The notes under the pieces: generated by a model
What the model was told of the DNA's origin: nothing
Seen by the model: the letters and a program-made list of their open reading frames with translations, nothing else
Database searches by the model: none
Position numbers and translations under genes: made by a program
Shown here: one piece after another, positions 1-7,843 of the stretch
Layout: each line of letters begins with the position of its first letter
Numbering within the stretch: position 1 is the stretch's first letter
Source of the DNA: Fen-1135 sp963705275
GTDB lineage: Bacteria; Desulfobacterota; Syntrophia; Syntrophales; UBA2185
Direction: 5' to 3'
Assembly (NCBI GenBank): GCA_963705275.1
Contig: OY970063.1
Span: forward strand, 744,001 to 808,000
DNA length: 64,000 bases

Positions 1-387
1 ACTGATGGGAGGTTCCTGGAAATGGTGTCCGCGATGAAAGAATTGCTGGATGAAGGAAAGGAACGCATACTTCTTGTCGCGGGCGTCGACCTTTCCCATG
101 TGGGACAGAAATTTGGCGATCAGGCAACGGCGGAAGCCCTTCTTCCCCAGGCTATAACCCATGATAAAATGATACTTTCCTACCTTTGCCGCGGAGAACC
201 GGAAAATATCTTCCGGGAGGTCCTTGAAACACAAGACAGATACCATGTTTGCGGTCTGCCTGCCATCCTGCTCTTCGCCAGCCTGCTTGCGGAAAACCGA
301 GCGGACATTCTTTACTTTGAAACCTTCCGCGAACGCGAGACAGAAAGTGCCGTAAACTACGCCTCATTGATTTTCACAACAGCATAA
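1..387 (+). CDS. amrB: MEMO-family protein (AmmeMemoRadiSam system protein B), 3' part
   Basis: The reading frame is open from the first base, so only the C-terminal 128 residues are present and the start lies outside the window. The fragment carries VDLSHVG, which matches the D-x-x-H metal-site segment of MEMO proteins (related to class III extradiol dioxygenases), and further on YHVCGLPA, matching the conserved cysteine of the family. Full-length members have roughly 260-290 residues. In bacteria this family commonly sits beside an AMMECR1-domain protein and a radical SAM protein, which would lie upstream here. The biochemical role of the bacterial protein is not established. Confidence 0.85.
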   Translation, partial: TDGRFLEMVSAMKELLDEGKERILLVAGVDLSHVGQKFGDQATAEALLPQAITHDKMILSYLCRGEPENIFREVLETQDRYHVCGLPAILLFASLLAENRADILYFETFRERETESAVNYASLIFTTA

Positions 388-493
388 GGATACCTCATCC
401 TAAGGGAGGATTTGCAAGCAATTCCTTAGTGGATCGTATACAGAGAATGTAACATGATATACAGTTGATCTAATTGCGGGTCTATGAATACGA

Positions 494-522
494 TTGACAT
501 CATCGATAATTTAGAATATTTT
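494..522 (+). promoter_or_regulatory. Sigma70-type promoter for the DUF4124 gene
   Basis: TTGACA at 494-499, a 17-base spacer and TATTTT at 517-522, about 40 bases before the start codon at 561. The region 388-560 otherwise holds nothing recognisable. Confidence 0.5.
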
Positions 523-560
523 TTAATGTAAAAACCAGCGAATTTGGGAGGTCTTAAGGG

Positions 561-1031
561 ATGACTGCTTATAAATTGCGCGGCTTGATGCCAGCGGCGT
601 CCTTAGCACTGCTAATCTTTATATTGATTGCATCCGCCGGCGAAGCACAGGGACAAACACTTTACGAATATATCGACAAAGACGGCACGGTGATCATCAC
701 CGATAATCCACCGCCCGGAGTCAATGTCAAGAAGTCACAATCATTGCCTACTATGACGGAAGAGCAAAAAGCAGCGTCGGAAAAAGAAGGCAATGAAAAA
801 GTGCAGAGATATCGTGAGGCCGATGCGAAAAGAAAAGAAAGGGAAGCAAATATCAGAGTCGCCAGAGAAGAATTGGAGAAGGCAATAAGAGACGAAGAAA
901 ACTACAGGAGGAATATGAATCAGGCCTCCGGTTATGCGCAGAGACACCACTGGCGAACGCTGGTAGATGAACAGCTAAGACTTATCGAAGAAAAGAAGAA
1001 AAAACTTGACGACCTCGAAAGCCGTCCATAA
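561..1031 (+). CDS. Exported DUF4124-domain protein
   Basis: 156 residues. There is an N-terminal signal peptide (hydrophobic stretch at residues 12-26, then AGEAQG). The DUF4124 segment follows at about 32-60 (LYEYIDKDGTVIITDNPP), and the C-terminal half is a highly charged predicted coiled coil (about 70-155). The start is an ATG behind GGGAGG. DUF4124 proteins are periplasmic or envelope-associated and of unknown function. It appears to be a single-gene unit, bounded by its own promoter and by convergent meaB. Confidence 0.75.
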   Translation: MTAYKLRGLMPAASLALLIFILIASAGEAQGQTLYEYIDKDGTVIITDNPPPGVNVKKSQSLPTMTEEQKAASEKEGNEKVQRYREADAKRKEREANIRVAREELEKAIRDEENYRRNMNQASGYAQRHHWRTLVDEQLRLIEEKKKKLDDLESRP

Positions 1032-1070
1032 CCAAGAGATAGGATCGGCTCCACTTATCAACTGCCGTAA

Positions 1071-1112
1071 CTTCTGGTCCGGCTCGACAGCAACCAGACG
1101 ACCGGACAGAAG
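1071..1112. terminator. Hairpin between convergent genes
   Basis: Imperfect inverted repeat: CTTCTGGTCCGG at 1071-1082 pairs with CCGGACAGAAG at 1102-1112 around a 19-base loop. It lies between the convergent DUF4124 gene and meaB. There is no T-run, so a terminator role is only plausible. Confidence 0.3.
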
Positions 1113-1119
1113 CCCAACC

Positions 1120-2085
1120 CTAAAAACACCCCTGTAAATATTTCCTGGCGATTTCTTCGGCCAGAGAAGCTGGATCTGATTCCTTCTTCAGCAGTTTTTC
1201 GACCATGCTGTCGAGTTCACCCGTTTTTACGAGCATTTCTAACACGGGTTCGAGGATATTGGATCGCAGGGCCTCATTCAGTTCATGCAGCCTCTTGCGC
1301 CGCTGCCTGTCGCCGATAAGATCACTGGTTATGAGAAACTCATAGTGTTCGTGAATCTTGGAAGATAATGTCCGAAGGTCCTCTTCGAATTCTTCCGGCT
1401 TAAAGGAATTCCTGATTGTAACGACGGGCGGCTTCCAACCTCCGGGAGGAATCGGTGACATTTCGATCATGGTCATGAGCTCCCTTTGGAGCTTTTGCGC
1501 ACCATCACGATCCGCCTTGTTGACGACGAATACGTCAGCAATCTCCATGATGCCTGCCTTGATTGCCTGGATTTCATCTCCCATACCAGGCACAAGGACG
1601 ACGACTACTGTATGGGCATAGTGGATAATCTCCACCTCCTGCTGACCCGTACCTACGGTTTCCACAAATATTACATCTTTCCCCATTGCATCCATGACAT
1701 GGATGGCATCGCCAACTGCCTTCGAGAGGCCGCCCAAGGAACCGCGCGTGGCAAGACTCCGTATGAAGACGCCTGTATCCTCGGAATGGCGCTGCATACG
1801 GATCCTGTCACCGAGCGTTGCTCCGCCCGTAAAGGGACTTGTCGGATCAACGGCGAGAACCCCTACCGTTTTTTCCTTCTTACGGCTTGTCTCAATGAGA
1901 CCGTCAACAATAGTGCTCTTCCCTGCTCCCGGCGAACCGGTAATCCCCACAACCTGGGCTTTACCCGTATATGGGAAAATATGTTTTATGGTAAGTTTTG
2001 CTTCGGGGATACTATCTTCTATGTCTCTTATAAGGCGGGAGGCAGTCCGAATGTCCCCCGCCTTAATCTTCTTGCCTCTCTCCAT
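1120..2085 (-). CDS. meaB: MeaB/ArgK-type GTPase, mutase chaperone
   Basis: 321 residues, normal for the G3E-family GTPases that protect and reload adenosylcobalamin-dependent acyl-CoA mutases. Visible motifs are the Walker A GSPGAGKST (50-58), the family signature VDPTSPFTGGATLGDRIRM (79-97), ETVGTGQQEVE (142-152) and the guanine-specificity motif NKAD (189-192). Its start overlaps the stop of the B12-binding subunit by one base (TAATG), so the two are translationally coupled. That makes it the dedicated chaperone of this mutase (MeaI-like in isobutyryl-CoA mutase systems). Confidence 0.95.
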   Translation of the reverse strand: MERGKKIKAGDIRTASRLIRDIEDSIPEAKLTIKHIFPYTGKAQVVGITGSPGAGKSTIVDGLIETSRKKEKTVGVLAVDPTSPFTGGATLGDRIRMQRHSEDTGVFIRSLATRGSLGGLSKAVGDAIHVMDAMGKDVIFVETVGTGQQEVEIIHYAHTVVVVLVPGMGDEIQAIKAGIMEIADVFVVNKADRDGAQKLQRELMTMIEMSPIPPGGWKPPVVTIRNSFKPEEFEEDLRTLSSKIHEHYEFLITSDLIGDRQRRKRLHELNEALRSNILEPVLEMLVKTGELDSMVEKLLKKESDPASLAEEIARKYLQGCF

Positions 2086-2495
2086 TACTTTCTTTCCACC
2101 GGTTTTACATTGCTGTTAACCCAATTCACGATCGTATCCAGGGTAGTACCCGGCACGAAGATCGCCTTGATGCCCGCGTCATATAGTTTCTGAAAATCCT
2201 GTTGGGGGATGATTCCCCCCCCGATCACGGTGATATCGTCAGCACCTTTCTCCTTCAATAGACTAACCACCTGGGGAAATAAGTAACGATGCGCCCCCGA
2301 TAGACAGCTCAGACCTACGAGATCCACATCTTCCTGGATCGCCGACGCTGCAATCATCGCCGGTGTCTGATGACACCCCGTATATATTACCTCAAAACCA
2401 GCGTCCCGGAAACACCTGGCTAAAACCCTGGCGCCCCGGTCATGACCGTCAAGTCCTGGTTTTGCTACCATAACACGAATCTTTCTCTTAGCCAT
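2085..2495 (-). CDS. icmB: Acyl-CoA mutase, B12-binding small subunit
   Basis: 136 residues forming a single cobalamin-binding domain. The base-off/His-on motif D-x-H-x-x-G is visible as DGHDRG near residue 16, with the histidine as cobalt ligand; GLSCLSGAH and the C-terminal VPGT loop complete the Rossmann-like fold. The ATG at 2495 is preferred because AGGAGG lies eight bases before it; a TTG six codons upstream would place that site inside the gene. The length equals the usual small subunit of heterodimeric mutases (isobutyryl-CoA mutase IcmB, or split methylmalonyl-CoA mutase). It is followed directly by meaB and preceded by the catalytic subunit with a 24-base gap. Confidence 0.9.
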   Translation of the reverse strand: MAKRKIRVMVAKPGLDGHDRGARVLARCFRDAGFEVIYTGCHQTPAMIAASAIQEDVDLVGLSCLSGAHRYLFPQVVSLLKEKGADDITVIGGGIIPQQDFQKLYDAGIKAIFVPGTTLDTIVNWVNSNVKPVERK

Positions 2496-2519
2496 TACCA
2501 TCTCCTCCTTCAATCAGTC

Positions 2520-4202
2520 CTAATAGAGTCCCGGATCGCGGTACTCGCCATAGATCTCACGATAGACGTCGCATATCTCCTGGACGCTCGCCAGGTTCTT
2601 CACTGCCTCGATGCAGGAAGGCATGACATTCTCACCCTTCTTGCAGGCGTTCTTAATGTCGTCAAGACTCTTCTTGACAGCCTTGCTGTCTCTCTTTCTG
2701 CGGACCGCATTCAACCGCGCGATCTGATCCTCTTCAACTTTATCATCAATCTCTAAAAGAGGGATGGGTATCTCTTCTTCTGTCACATATTTGTTGACGC
2801 CGACCATAATCTTCTCACAGGAGTCAATCTGCCTCTGGAACTTGTAGGCGGCATCGGCTATCTCCAACTGCGGGAACCCCTTTTCTATTGCAGCCACCAT
2901 ACCGCCCATCTCATCGATCTTGTTGATGTAGTCCCACGTCTGCTCTTCCATCTCGTTGGTTAATGCTTCGACAAAGTACGAGCCCGCCAGAGGGTCGATC
3001 GTGTTGGCAGCGCCGGTCTCTTCCGCGATGATCTGCTGCGTACGAAGCGCAATCTGCACGGCGTGATCCGAGGGAAGGCACATTACCTCATCGAGGGAAT
3101 TGGTGTGCAGGGACTGGGTTCCGCCAAGGACAGCGGCAAGGGCTTGCGTGGCCGTCCTGACGACGTTGTTGTAAGGCTGCTGCGCCGTCAGCGAACATCC
3201 GGCGGTCTGCGTATGGAAGCGCATCCACCATGATCTCTGGTCCTTCGCCTTATAGCGGTCCCGCATAACTTTTGCCCAGATCCTCCGGGCGGCGCGCATC
3301 TTACAAATCTCCTCAAAGAAATCTACATGGGAATTGAAGAAGAATGAAAGTCGCGGAGCGAATTCATCGACATTCAACCCCTTCCGGTTGATCACGTCCT
3401 CCACATACTCCATGCCGTCTCTAAGGGTAAAGGCAAGCTCCTGAACCGCTGTGGAACCGGCTTCCCTGATATGGTACCCGCTGATGCTGATGGTGTTCCA
3501 TCTCGGGACATACTTCGTGCCGAACTCAACGGTGTCGCTGACGAGCCTGACGGACGGCTCCGGCGGGCACATTAAAGTCTTCTGCGCAATGAATTCCTTC
3601 AGCATGTCATTCTGAATCGTGCCGCCTATCTTGGTAAGAGGTATACCCTTGATCTGCGCCGCTGCACAGTACATCGCCCAGAGCACAGTAGCCGGCGGAT
3701 TGATGGTCATGGACGTAGTAATCTCATCCATGGGAATCCCGTCCACCAGTTGCAGAAAATCCTCAAGGGTATCTATGGCAACGCCGCACTTCCCGCACTC
3801 GCCGCGGGCCTTGGGGGAGTCCGTGTCGTAGCCCATAAGAGTCGGGAAATCAAATGCTGTACTGAGGCCTGTCTGTCCTTCTTTGAGAAGCATGTGCCAC
3901 CGTTTGTTGGTCTCCGCAGCGCTTCCCATGCCGGAAAACATCCTGAACGTCCAGAATCGTCCGCGATAACCCGTCGCCTGATTGCCACGCAAGTATGGAA
4001 ACTGGCCGGGGTATCCGATATCACGGACAAAGTCCATATCCTTTATGTCATCAGGACCATAAAGCCTCCTGATCTCGAGATCTGAAACTGTAGACCATCG
4101 ATCCTTCTGGTCAGGAACTTTACTGACCACCCTCCGGACTTCATCCTCCCATTTTTTCCTGAGCTCACTGGATTGACTCAGGACCTCCTTTGCAAAATAC
4201 AT
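2520..4202 (-). CDS. icmA: Acyl-CoA mutase large subunit, isobutyryl-CoA-mutase-type active site
   Basis: 560 residues from the ATG at 4202, which has GGAGG seven bases upstream. It is the TIM-barrel catalytic subunit of the methylmalonyl-CoA mutase family, with no B12 domain of its own. PYLRG (69-73), TIQND (195-199), SGYHIREAG (241-249, catalytic His244) and QSLHTNSLDE are all family hallmarks. Aligned to Propionibacterium MutB, the numbering coincides: Tyr89 is Phe89 here (WTFRMF) and Arg207 is Gln207 (FIAQK). Known isobutyryl-CoA mutases have Phe and Gln at these two places, where the carboxylate of methylmalonyl-CoA would bind. The likely reaction is therefore isobutyryl-CoA to n-butyryl-CoA. 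An automatic annotation would probably say methylmalonyl-CoA mutase. Confidence 0.9.
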   Translation of the reverse strand: MYFAKEVLSQSSELRKKWEDEVRRVVSKVPDQKDRWSTVSDLEIRRLYGPDDIKDMDFVRDIGYPGQFPYLRGNQATGYRGRFWTFRMFSGMGSAAETNKRWHMLLKEGQTGLSTAFDFPTLMGYDTDSPKARGECGKCGVAIDTLEDFLQLVDGIPMDEITTSMTINPPATVLWAMYCAAAQIKGIPLTKIGGTIQNDMLKEFIAQKTLMCPPEPSVRLVSDTVEFGTKYVPRWNTISISGYHIREAGSTAVQELAFTLRDGMEYVEDVINRKGLNVDEFAPRLSFFFNSHVDFFEEICKMRAARRIWAKVMRDRYKAKDQRSWWMRFHTQTAGCSLTAQQPYNNVVRTATQALAAVLGGTQSLHTNSLDEVMCLPSDHAVQIALRTQQIIAEETGAANTIDPLAGSYFVEALTNEMEEQTWDYINKIDEMGGMVAAIEKGFPQLEIADAAYKFQRQIDSCEKIMVGVNKYVTEEEIPIPLLEIDDKVEEDQIARLNAVRRKRDSKAVKKSLDDIKNACKKGENVMPSCIEAVKNLASVQEICDVYREIYGEYRDPGLY

Positions 4203-4291
4203 ATTAGCGCCTCCTTCCAATAGATCTTATATCAATTGCGTTATAAAGACAGGGTCATAGAGTTCGTTAATCCTCGCTCCGCCCTGCAGGT

Positions 4292-4708
4292 TTGTCCAGA
4301 GAAAAAGAAATACCGCCAGCTCATACGATCAATGAATGGACAATGACCCAAACTTATGTTATGCAGTCTCCGCTATATATAGAGAGATTAAGAACGGAGG
4401 AACTGCTATTGAAGATCAAAATGCCCATAAAGTTTCACGGCAACTACAGGGTCACCATACGCCAGGGTGAATGGGAAACCAGGGAACGATGCCAGAAACT
4501 CGTCGTCCGGGAGCTGTCTCCGTCTGAAAAAGAGCAATACTACAAACAGATGGATGAAAAAGACATCCCCACTCACCAGGTGAGTTTCTTTGATTTCGGC
4601 TGCCGTCGCATTATAGAGGGCAAACTCACAGCTAACGAAGAGGACAGGGTGGCTTTCGCAGTCGAAGAAAAAGAGTATGAGTTCTCACCCTTCAGGATCG
4701 AAAAATAA
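4292..4708 (+). CDS. Hypothetical protein, 138 aa
   Basis: The only plus-strand gene in the fatty-acid block. It is divergent from the mutase and convergent with the acyl-CoA dehydrogenase. No family recognised. It is a soluble, charged protein without signal peptide or membrane segment; the pattern of short alternating hydrophobic stretches suggests a small beta-rich domain. The given start is a TTG; in-frame ATG codons at 4343 and 4361 are possible and no start has a strong ribosome-binding site. Confidence 0.55.
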   Translation: MSREKEIPPAHTINEWTMTQTYVMQSPLYIERLRTEELLLKIKMPIKFHGNYRVTIRQGEWETRERCQKLVVRELSPSEKEQYYKQMDEKDIPTHQVSFFDFGCRRIIEGKLTANEEDRVAFAVEEKEYEFSPFRIEK

Positions 4709-4738
4709 TTTCTATTCAAACATTGCTGGAATAAGAAT

Positions 4739-4773
4739 CTCAGCTCATCTGCTTCTTAAGGAGATGAGCTGAG
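4739..4773. terminator. Bidirectional terminator-like hairpin
   Basis: Perfect 12-bp stem (CTCAGCTCATCT at 4739-4750 with AGATGAGCTGAG at 4762-4773) and an 11-base loop, placed between convergent genes. On the minus strand it is followed by ATTCTTATT, so it probably ends the beta-oxidation operon. It also closes the plus-strand hypothetical gene. Confidence 0.65.
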
Positions 4774-4787
4774 TCCCGTGGACAGCT

Positions 4788-5936
4788 CTATCTCATACTC
4801 AAAAGTTTTCTTGAGATGACTACCCGCTGAATCTCGTTCGTCCCCTCATAGATCTGGCAGATCTTCGCATCCCGCATGTGTCTCTCAGCAGGATATTCCT
4901 TGGTGTAGCCGTAGCCGCCGAATATCTGCACGCACTCAACGGAAGCCCTCATTGCCACATCGGACGCGTAACACTTCGCCATGGCCGATTCCTTCTCAAA
5001 ATCAAGATGGTTGTCTTCCATCCAGGCGGCGCGAAGGAGCATCAATTCTGCCGCATCGAGTTCCATTGCCATGTCGGCGAGCTTGAACTGGATTGCCTGG
5101 AACGTTGCAATCGGCTTACCGAACTGCACTCTTTCTTTTGCATACGCAAGGGCGTCTTCGAGAGCGGCCTTCCCGATACCGCAGGCCTGGGAGCCGATAC
5201 CGATTCTCCCTGCATCCAGTCCCATCATCATCTGCTTAAACCCCTGTCCCGGTTTGCCCAGGAGGTTTGCCGCCGGTATCTCGGCATCCTCGAACACAAG
5301 CTCAGCCGTACCGGACGCGAGGATTCCCATCTTCTCCTCGACCTTGCCTACTTTAAAACCGGGGGTGTTCTTCATATCCACGATAAGATTGATGACCCCT
5401 TTATATCCTAACGCGGGATCGGTAGTGACAGCTAAAACGCAGTAGTGCGCCACATTACCGTTCGTTATGAATATTTTGGTCCCGTTAACTATATATTTGT
5501 CGCCTTTCAGCACGGCCCTGCACTTAAGTGCCGCCGCATCCGAGCCGGCGCTTGGTTCAGTCAACCCATAGCACCCCTCGACCTTCCCGCCTGCCACTGG
5601 CGGCAGATACTTCTTCTTCTGCTCTTCCGACCCAAAGGCTAGTACCGGGAACCCGTAAAGAGAATTGTTGACCGACACGATAACACCGCAGCTCGCGCAC
5701 GCCTTGGAGATCGCGATGAGGCTGTGGACGTACGTCACTGTATCCATGCCCGCACCGCCATACTCCTGGGGAACAGCGATTCCCATGATGCCCATTTCGC
5801 CGAGCTTGCGGCAGATCTCTTCCGGATGCCTGTGTGTCTTGTCCAGCTCTGCAGCTATGGGTTTAATCTCCTGTTCTGCAAACTTCGTTACCATCTCCTT
5901 CACGTCACGTTGATCTTCTGTCAAAGCAAAATTCAT
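4788..5936 (-). CDS. Short-chain acyl-CoA dehydrogenase (butyryl-CoA dehydrogenase type)
   Basis: 382 residues, standard length. FAD enzyme oxidising acyl-CoA to 2-enoyl-CoA in the cytoplasm. The flavin/substrate signature CYGLTEPSAGSDA is present around residue 125, and the catalytic base is Glu364 in QIYEGTNEIQR, the position seen in short-chain and butyryl-CoA dehydrogenases. The start ATG follows GGGGG. It is the last gene of the operon, 54 bases behind enoyl-CoA hydratase and just before a strong hairpin. No etfAB genes for its electron-transfer flavoprotein lie in the window. Confidence 0.9.
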   Translation of the reverse strand: MNFALTEDQRDVKEMVTKFAEQEIKPIAAELDKTHRHPEEICRKLGEMGIMGIAVPQEYGGAGMDTVTYVHSLIAISKACASCGVIVSVNNSLYGFPVLAFGSEEQKKKYLPPVAGGKVEGCYGLTEPSAGSDAAALKCRAVLKGDKYIVNGTKIFITNGNVAHYCVLAVTTDPALGYKGVINLIVDMKNTPGFKVGKVEEKMGILASGTAELVFEDAEIPAANLLGKPGQGFKQMMMGLDAGRIGIGSQACGIGKAALEDALAYAKERVQFGKPIATFQAIQFKLADMAMELDAAELMLLRAAWMEDNHLDFEKESAMAKCYASDVAMRASVECVQIFGGYGYTKEYPAERHMRDAKICQIYEGTNEIQRVVISRKLLSMR

Positions 5937-5990
5937 GGCTCAACCCCCTTGCAAGAATGTGTTATTAAAGCAATCGCAAAAAACGTTTCA

Positions 5991-6773
5991 TCAACTTCCG
6001 GTATAAGCAGGCTTTCTCTTTTCGAGGAAAGCCTTCATTCCTTCTTTCTGATCATCCGTGCTGAAGCACTGAGCACAACATTCCATTTCCAGCCTGATCC
6101 CGTTATCAAGAGCAAGATCATAACCATAATTGATGGAATGCTTGGCCATCTTCAGGGCGAATCCAGGCATACGGACCAGTTTCAGCGCGAATTTTTTTGT
6201 TTCCGGGAGAAGCTGATCGAGGGGATATACCCTGTTTACGAGGCCAATGTCGAAAGCCCTTTTCGCATCAATCTGCTCGCCACCCATGATGAGTTCCTTG
6301 GCCCTTCCCATTCCTATCAGACGCGAAAGCCTCTGGGTTCCTCCCCATCCAGGTATCAACCCGATCAATATCTCCGGCTGGCCGAAGCGGGCTGTCTCCG
6401 ATGCAAATCTCATATCGCAAGACATGGATATCTCCGTGCCGCCGCCCAGGGCAAAACCGTTCACGGCGGCGATCGAAGGCTTGGGCATTGTTTCAATCAA
6501 TCGGAGAGTCTCATTGCCCAGTTCCATGAAGGCGAGTGCCTCTTTAGGGCGCAGGTTCTGCATCTCCGATATGTCCGCCCCTGCCACAAAGGCCTTTTCT
6601 CCTGACCCGGTGAGTATGACAACTTTTACGGTGTCGTCGTTTCTGCAGAGCATAGCTGCATCCATGAGCTCTTTCATGGTTTCCGTATTCATCGCATTCA
6701 GAGCCTTGGGCCTGTTAAACGTTATTGTAGCGACACCATCCTCAACTCCAAACAAGAGGTTCTTGAATTCCAT
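5991..6773 (-). CDS. Enoyl-CoA hydratase (crotonase)
   Basis: 260 residues from the ATG at 6773, chosen because AGGGGGA lies seven bases before it (another ATG seven codons upstream has no such site). Hydrates crotonyl-CoA to 3-hydroxybutyryl-CoA. The oxyanion-hole segments AGADI (64-68) and NGFALGGGTE (105-114) and both catalytic glutamates (Glu114 and Glu134 in QPEILIGLIPGWGG) are present. It sits between the 3-hydroxyacyl-CoA dehydrogenase and the dehydrogenase that supplies its substrate. Confidence 0.92.
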   Translation of the reverse strand: MEFKNLLFGVEDGVATITFNRPKALNAMNTETMKELMDAAMLCRNDDTVKVVILTGSGEKAFVAGADISEMQNLRPKEALAFMELGNETLRLIETMPKPSIAAVNGFALGGGTEISMSCDMRFASETARFGQPEILIGLIPGWGGTQRLSRLIGMGRAKELIMGGEQIDAKRAFDIGLVNRVYPLDQLLPETKKFALKLVRMPGFALKMAKHSINYGYDLALDNGIRLEMECCAQCFSTDDQKEGMKAFLEKRKPAYTGS

Positions 6774-6836
6774 CAGCTGTTCCCCCTTTTCCATTTCTTC
6801 TCATGCGCCGGAAAGTATCCGGCGCATATTGTTGCA

Positions 6837-7694
6837 TCACTTGCTGTAATCGTAGAATCCTTTTCCCGTCTTTCTCCCCATGTAGCCTGCATCCACGTAT
6901 TTTTTAAGAAGCGGACAGGGGCGGTACTTGGAATCGCCAAATCCTTTGTAAAGAACGTCCATTATGGCCCAGCATGTGTCGAGACCAATAAGGTCAGCCA
7001 ACGCCAGAGGACCCATAGGATGATTCATGCCCAATACCATAATGTCATCAATGGCTTTTGGCGTGCCCACTCCTTCCATCAGGGTATAAACGGCCTCATT
7101 GATCATGGGCATAAGTATCCTGTTCGATAAAAATCCCGGAAAGTCATTGCATTCCACAGGAACCTTCCCGAACTGTTTGGACAGGGCCTCCGTTGTGTTG
7201 TACGTCTCCTGAGAGGTCGCCAACCCTCTGATGATCTCTACGAGTCTCATCACGGGAACGGGGTTCATAAAATGCATTCCGATCACTAAGGCGGGCCTCT
7301 TTGTTGCACCGGCTATCCTCGTAATGGGAATGGAGGACGTATTCGTGGCAAGGATTACGCCAGGCTTGCAGACTTCGTCAAGCTTTCTGAAGACCCCAAG
7401 TTTGAGATCTTCTCGCTCTGTCGCTGCCTCCACAACAAAATCGGCATCTTTCATGTCTTCCAGCTTCGTGCTCTTCTTGATGCGGCCCATGATTTCTTTT
7501 TTCTGGTCAGCTGTCAGCTTTTCCTTGGCAACAAGGCGGTCCAGGTTCTTTGAAATCGTATCGTACCCCTTGTCGACAAACTGGTCTGCAATGTCATTCA
7601 TGATTACATTCAGCCCCCCTGGGCTTGCAGCAACCTGGGCTATGCCATTGCCCATCTGACCGGCTCCGATAACACCGAATGTCTTAATTGCCAT
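6837..7694 (-). CDS. 3-hydroxybutyryl-CoA dehydrogenase
   Basis: 285 residues. Rossmann motif GAGQMGNGIA at 10-19, followed by Asp33, which indicates NAD over NADP; catalytic histidine His141 in GMHFMNPVP; C-terminal helical domain ending in TGKGFYDYSK. The length is that of the stand-alone short-chain enzyme, not a fused FadB. The start ATG follows GGGAGGAAGG. It oxidises 3-hydroxybutyryl-CoA to acetoacetyl-CoA, the substrate of the thiolase encoded just upstream. Confidence 0.93.
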   Translation of the reverse strand: MAIKTFGVIGAGQMGNGIAQVAASPGGLNVIMNDIADQFVDKGYDTISKNLDRLVAKEKLTADQKKEIMGRIKKSTKLEDMKDADFVVEAATEREDLKLGVFRKLDEVCKPGVILATNTSSIPITRIAGATKRPALVIGMHFMNPVPVMRLVEIIRGLATSQETYNTTEALSKQFGKVPVECNDFPGFLSNRILMPMINEAVYTLMEGVGTPKAIDDIMVLGMNHPMGPLALADLIGLDTCWAIMDVLYKGFGDSKYRPCPLLKKYVDAGYMGRKTGKGFYDYSK

Positions 7695-7843
7695 CGCTAC
7701 CTTCCTCCCGTTATTTTTTTGTTCTCAGAACATCAGCTTTCCATTGAGGCAAGTGAAATGCCAGCTCCCCTGCCATCTCACCGGAGATGAGCGAGACTAT
7801 ACGCCGGGAAAAAAGAACTTGCGCCCTGGAAAAAGTCAATCGC

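Noticed and set aside
1486..2193. Long plus-strand open frame opposite meaB
   Set aside because: It is the antisense shadow of two well-defined genes and shows no protein family.
2520..4202. Plain methylmalonyl-CoA mutase
   Set aside because: The overall family fits, but the two carboxylate-binding positions carry Phe and Gln; 2-hydroxyisobutyryl-CoA mutase was also set aside because that enzyme has Ile and Asp at its diagnostic positions.
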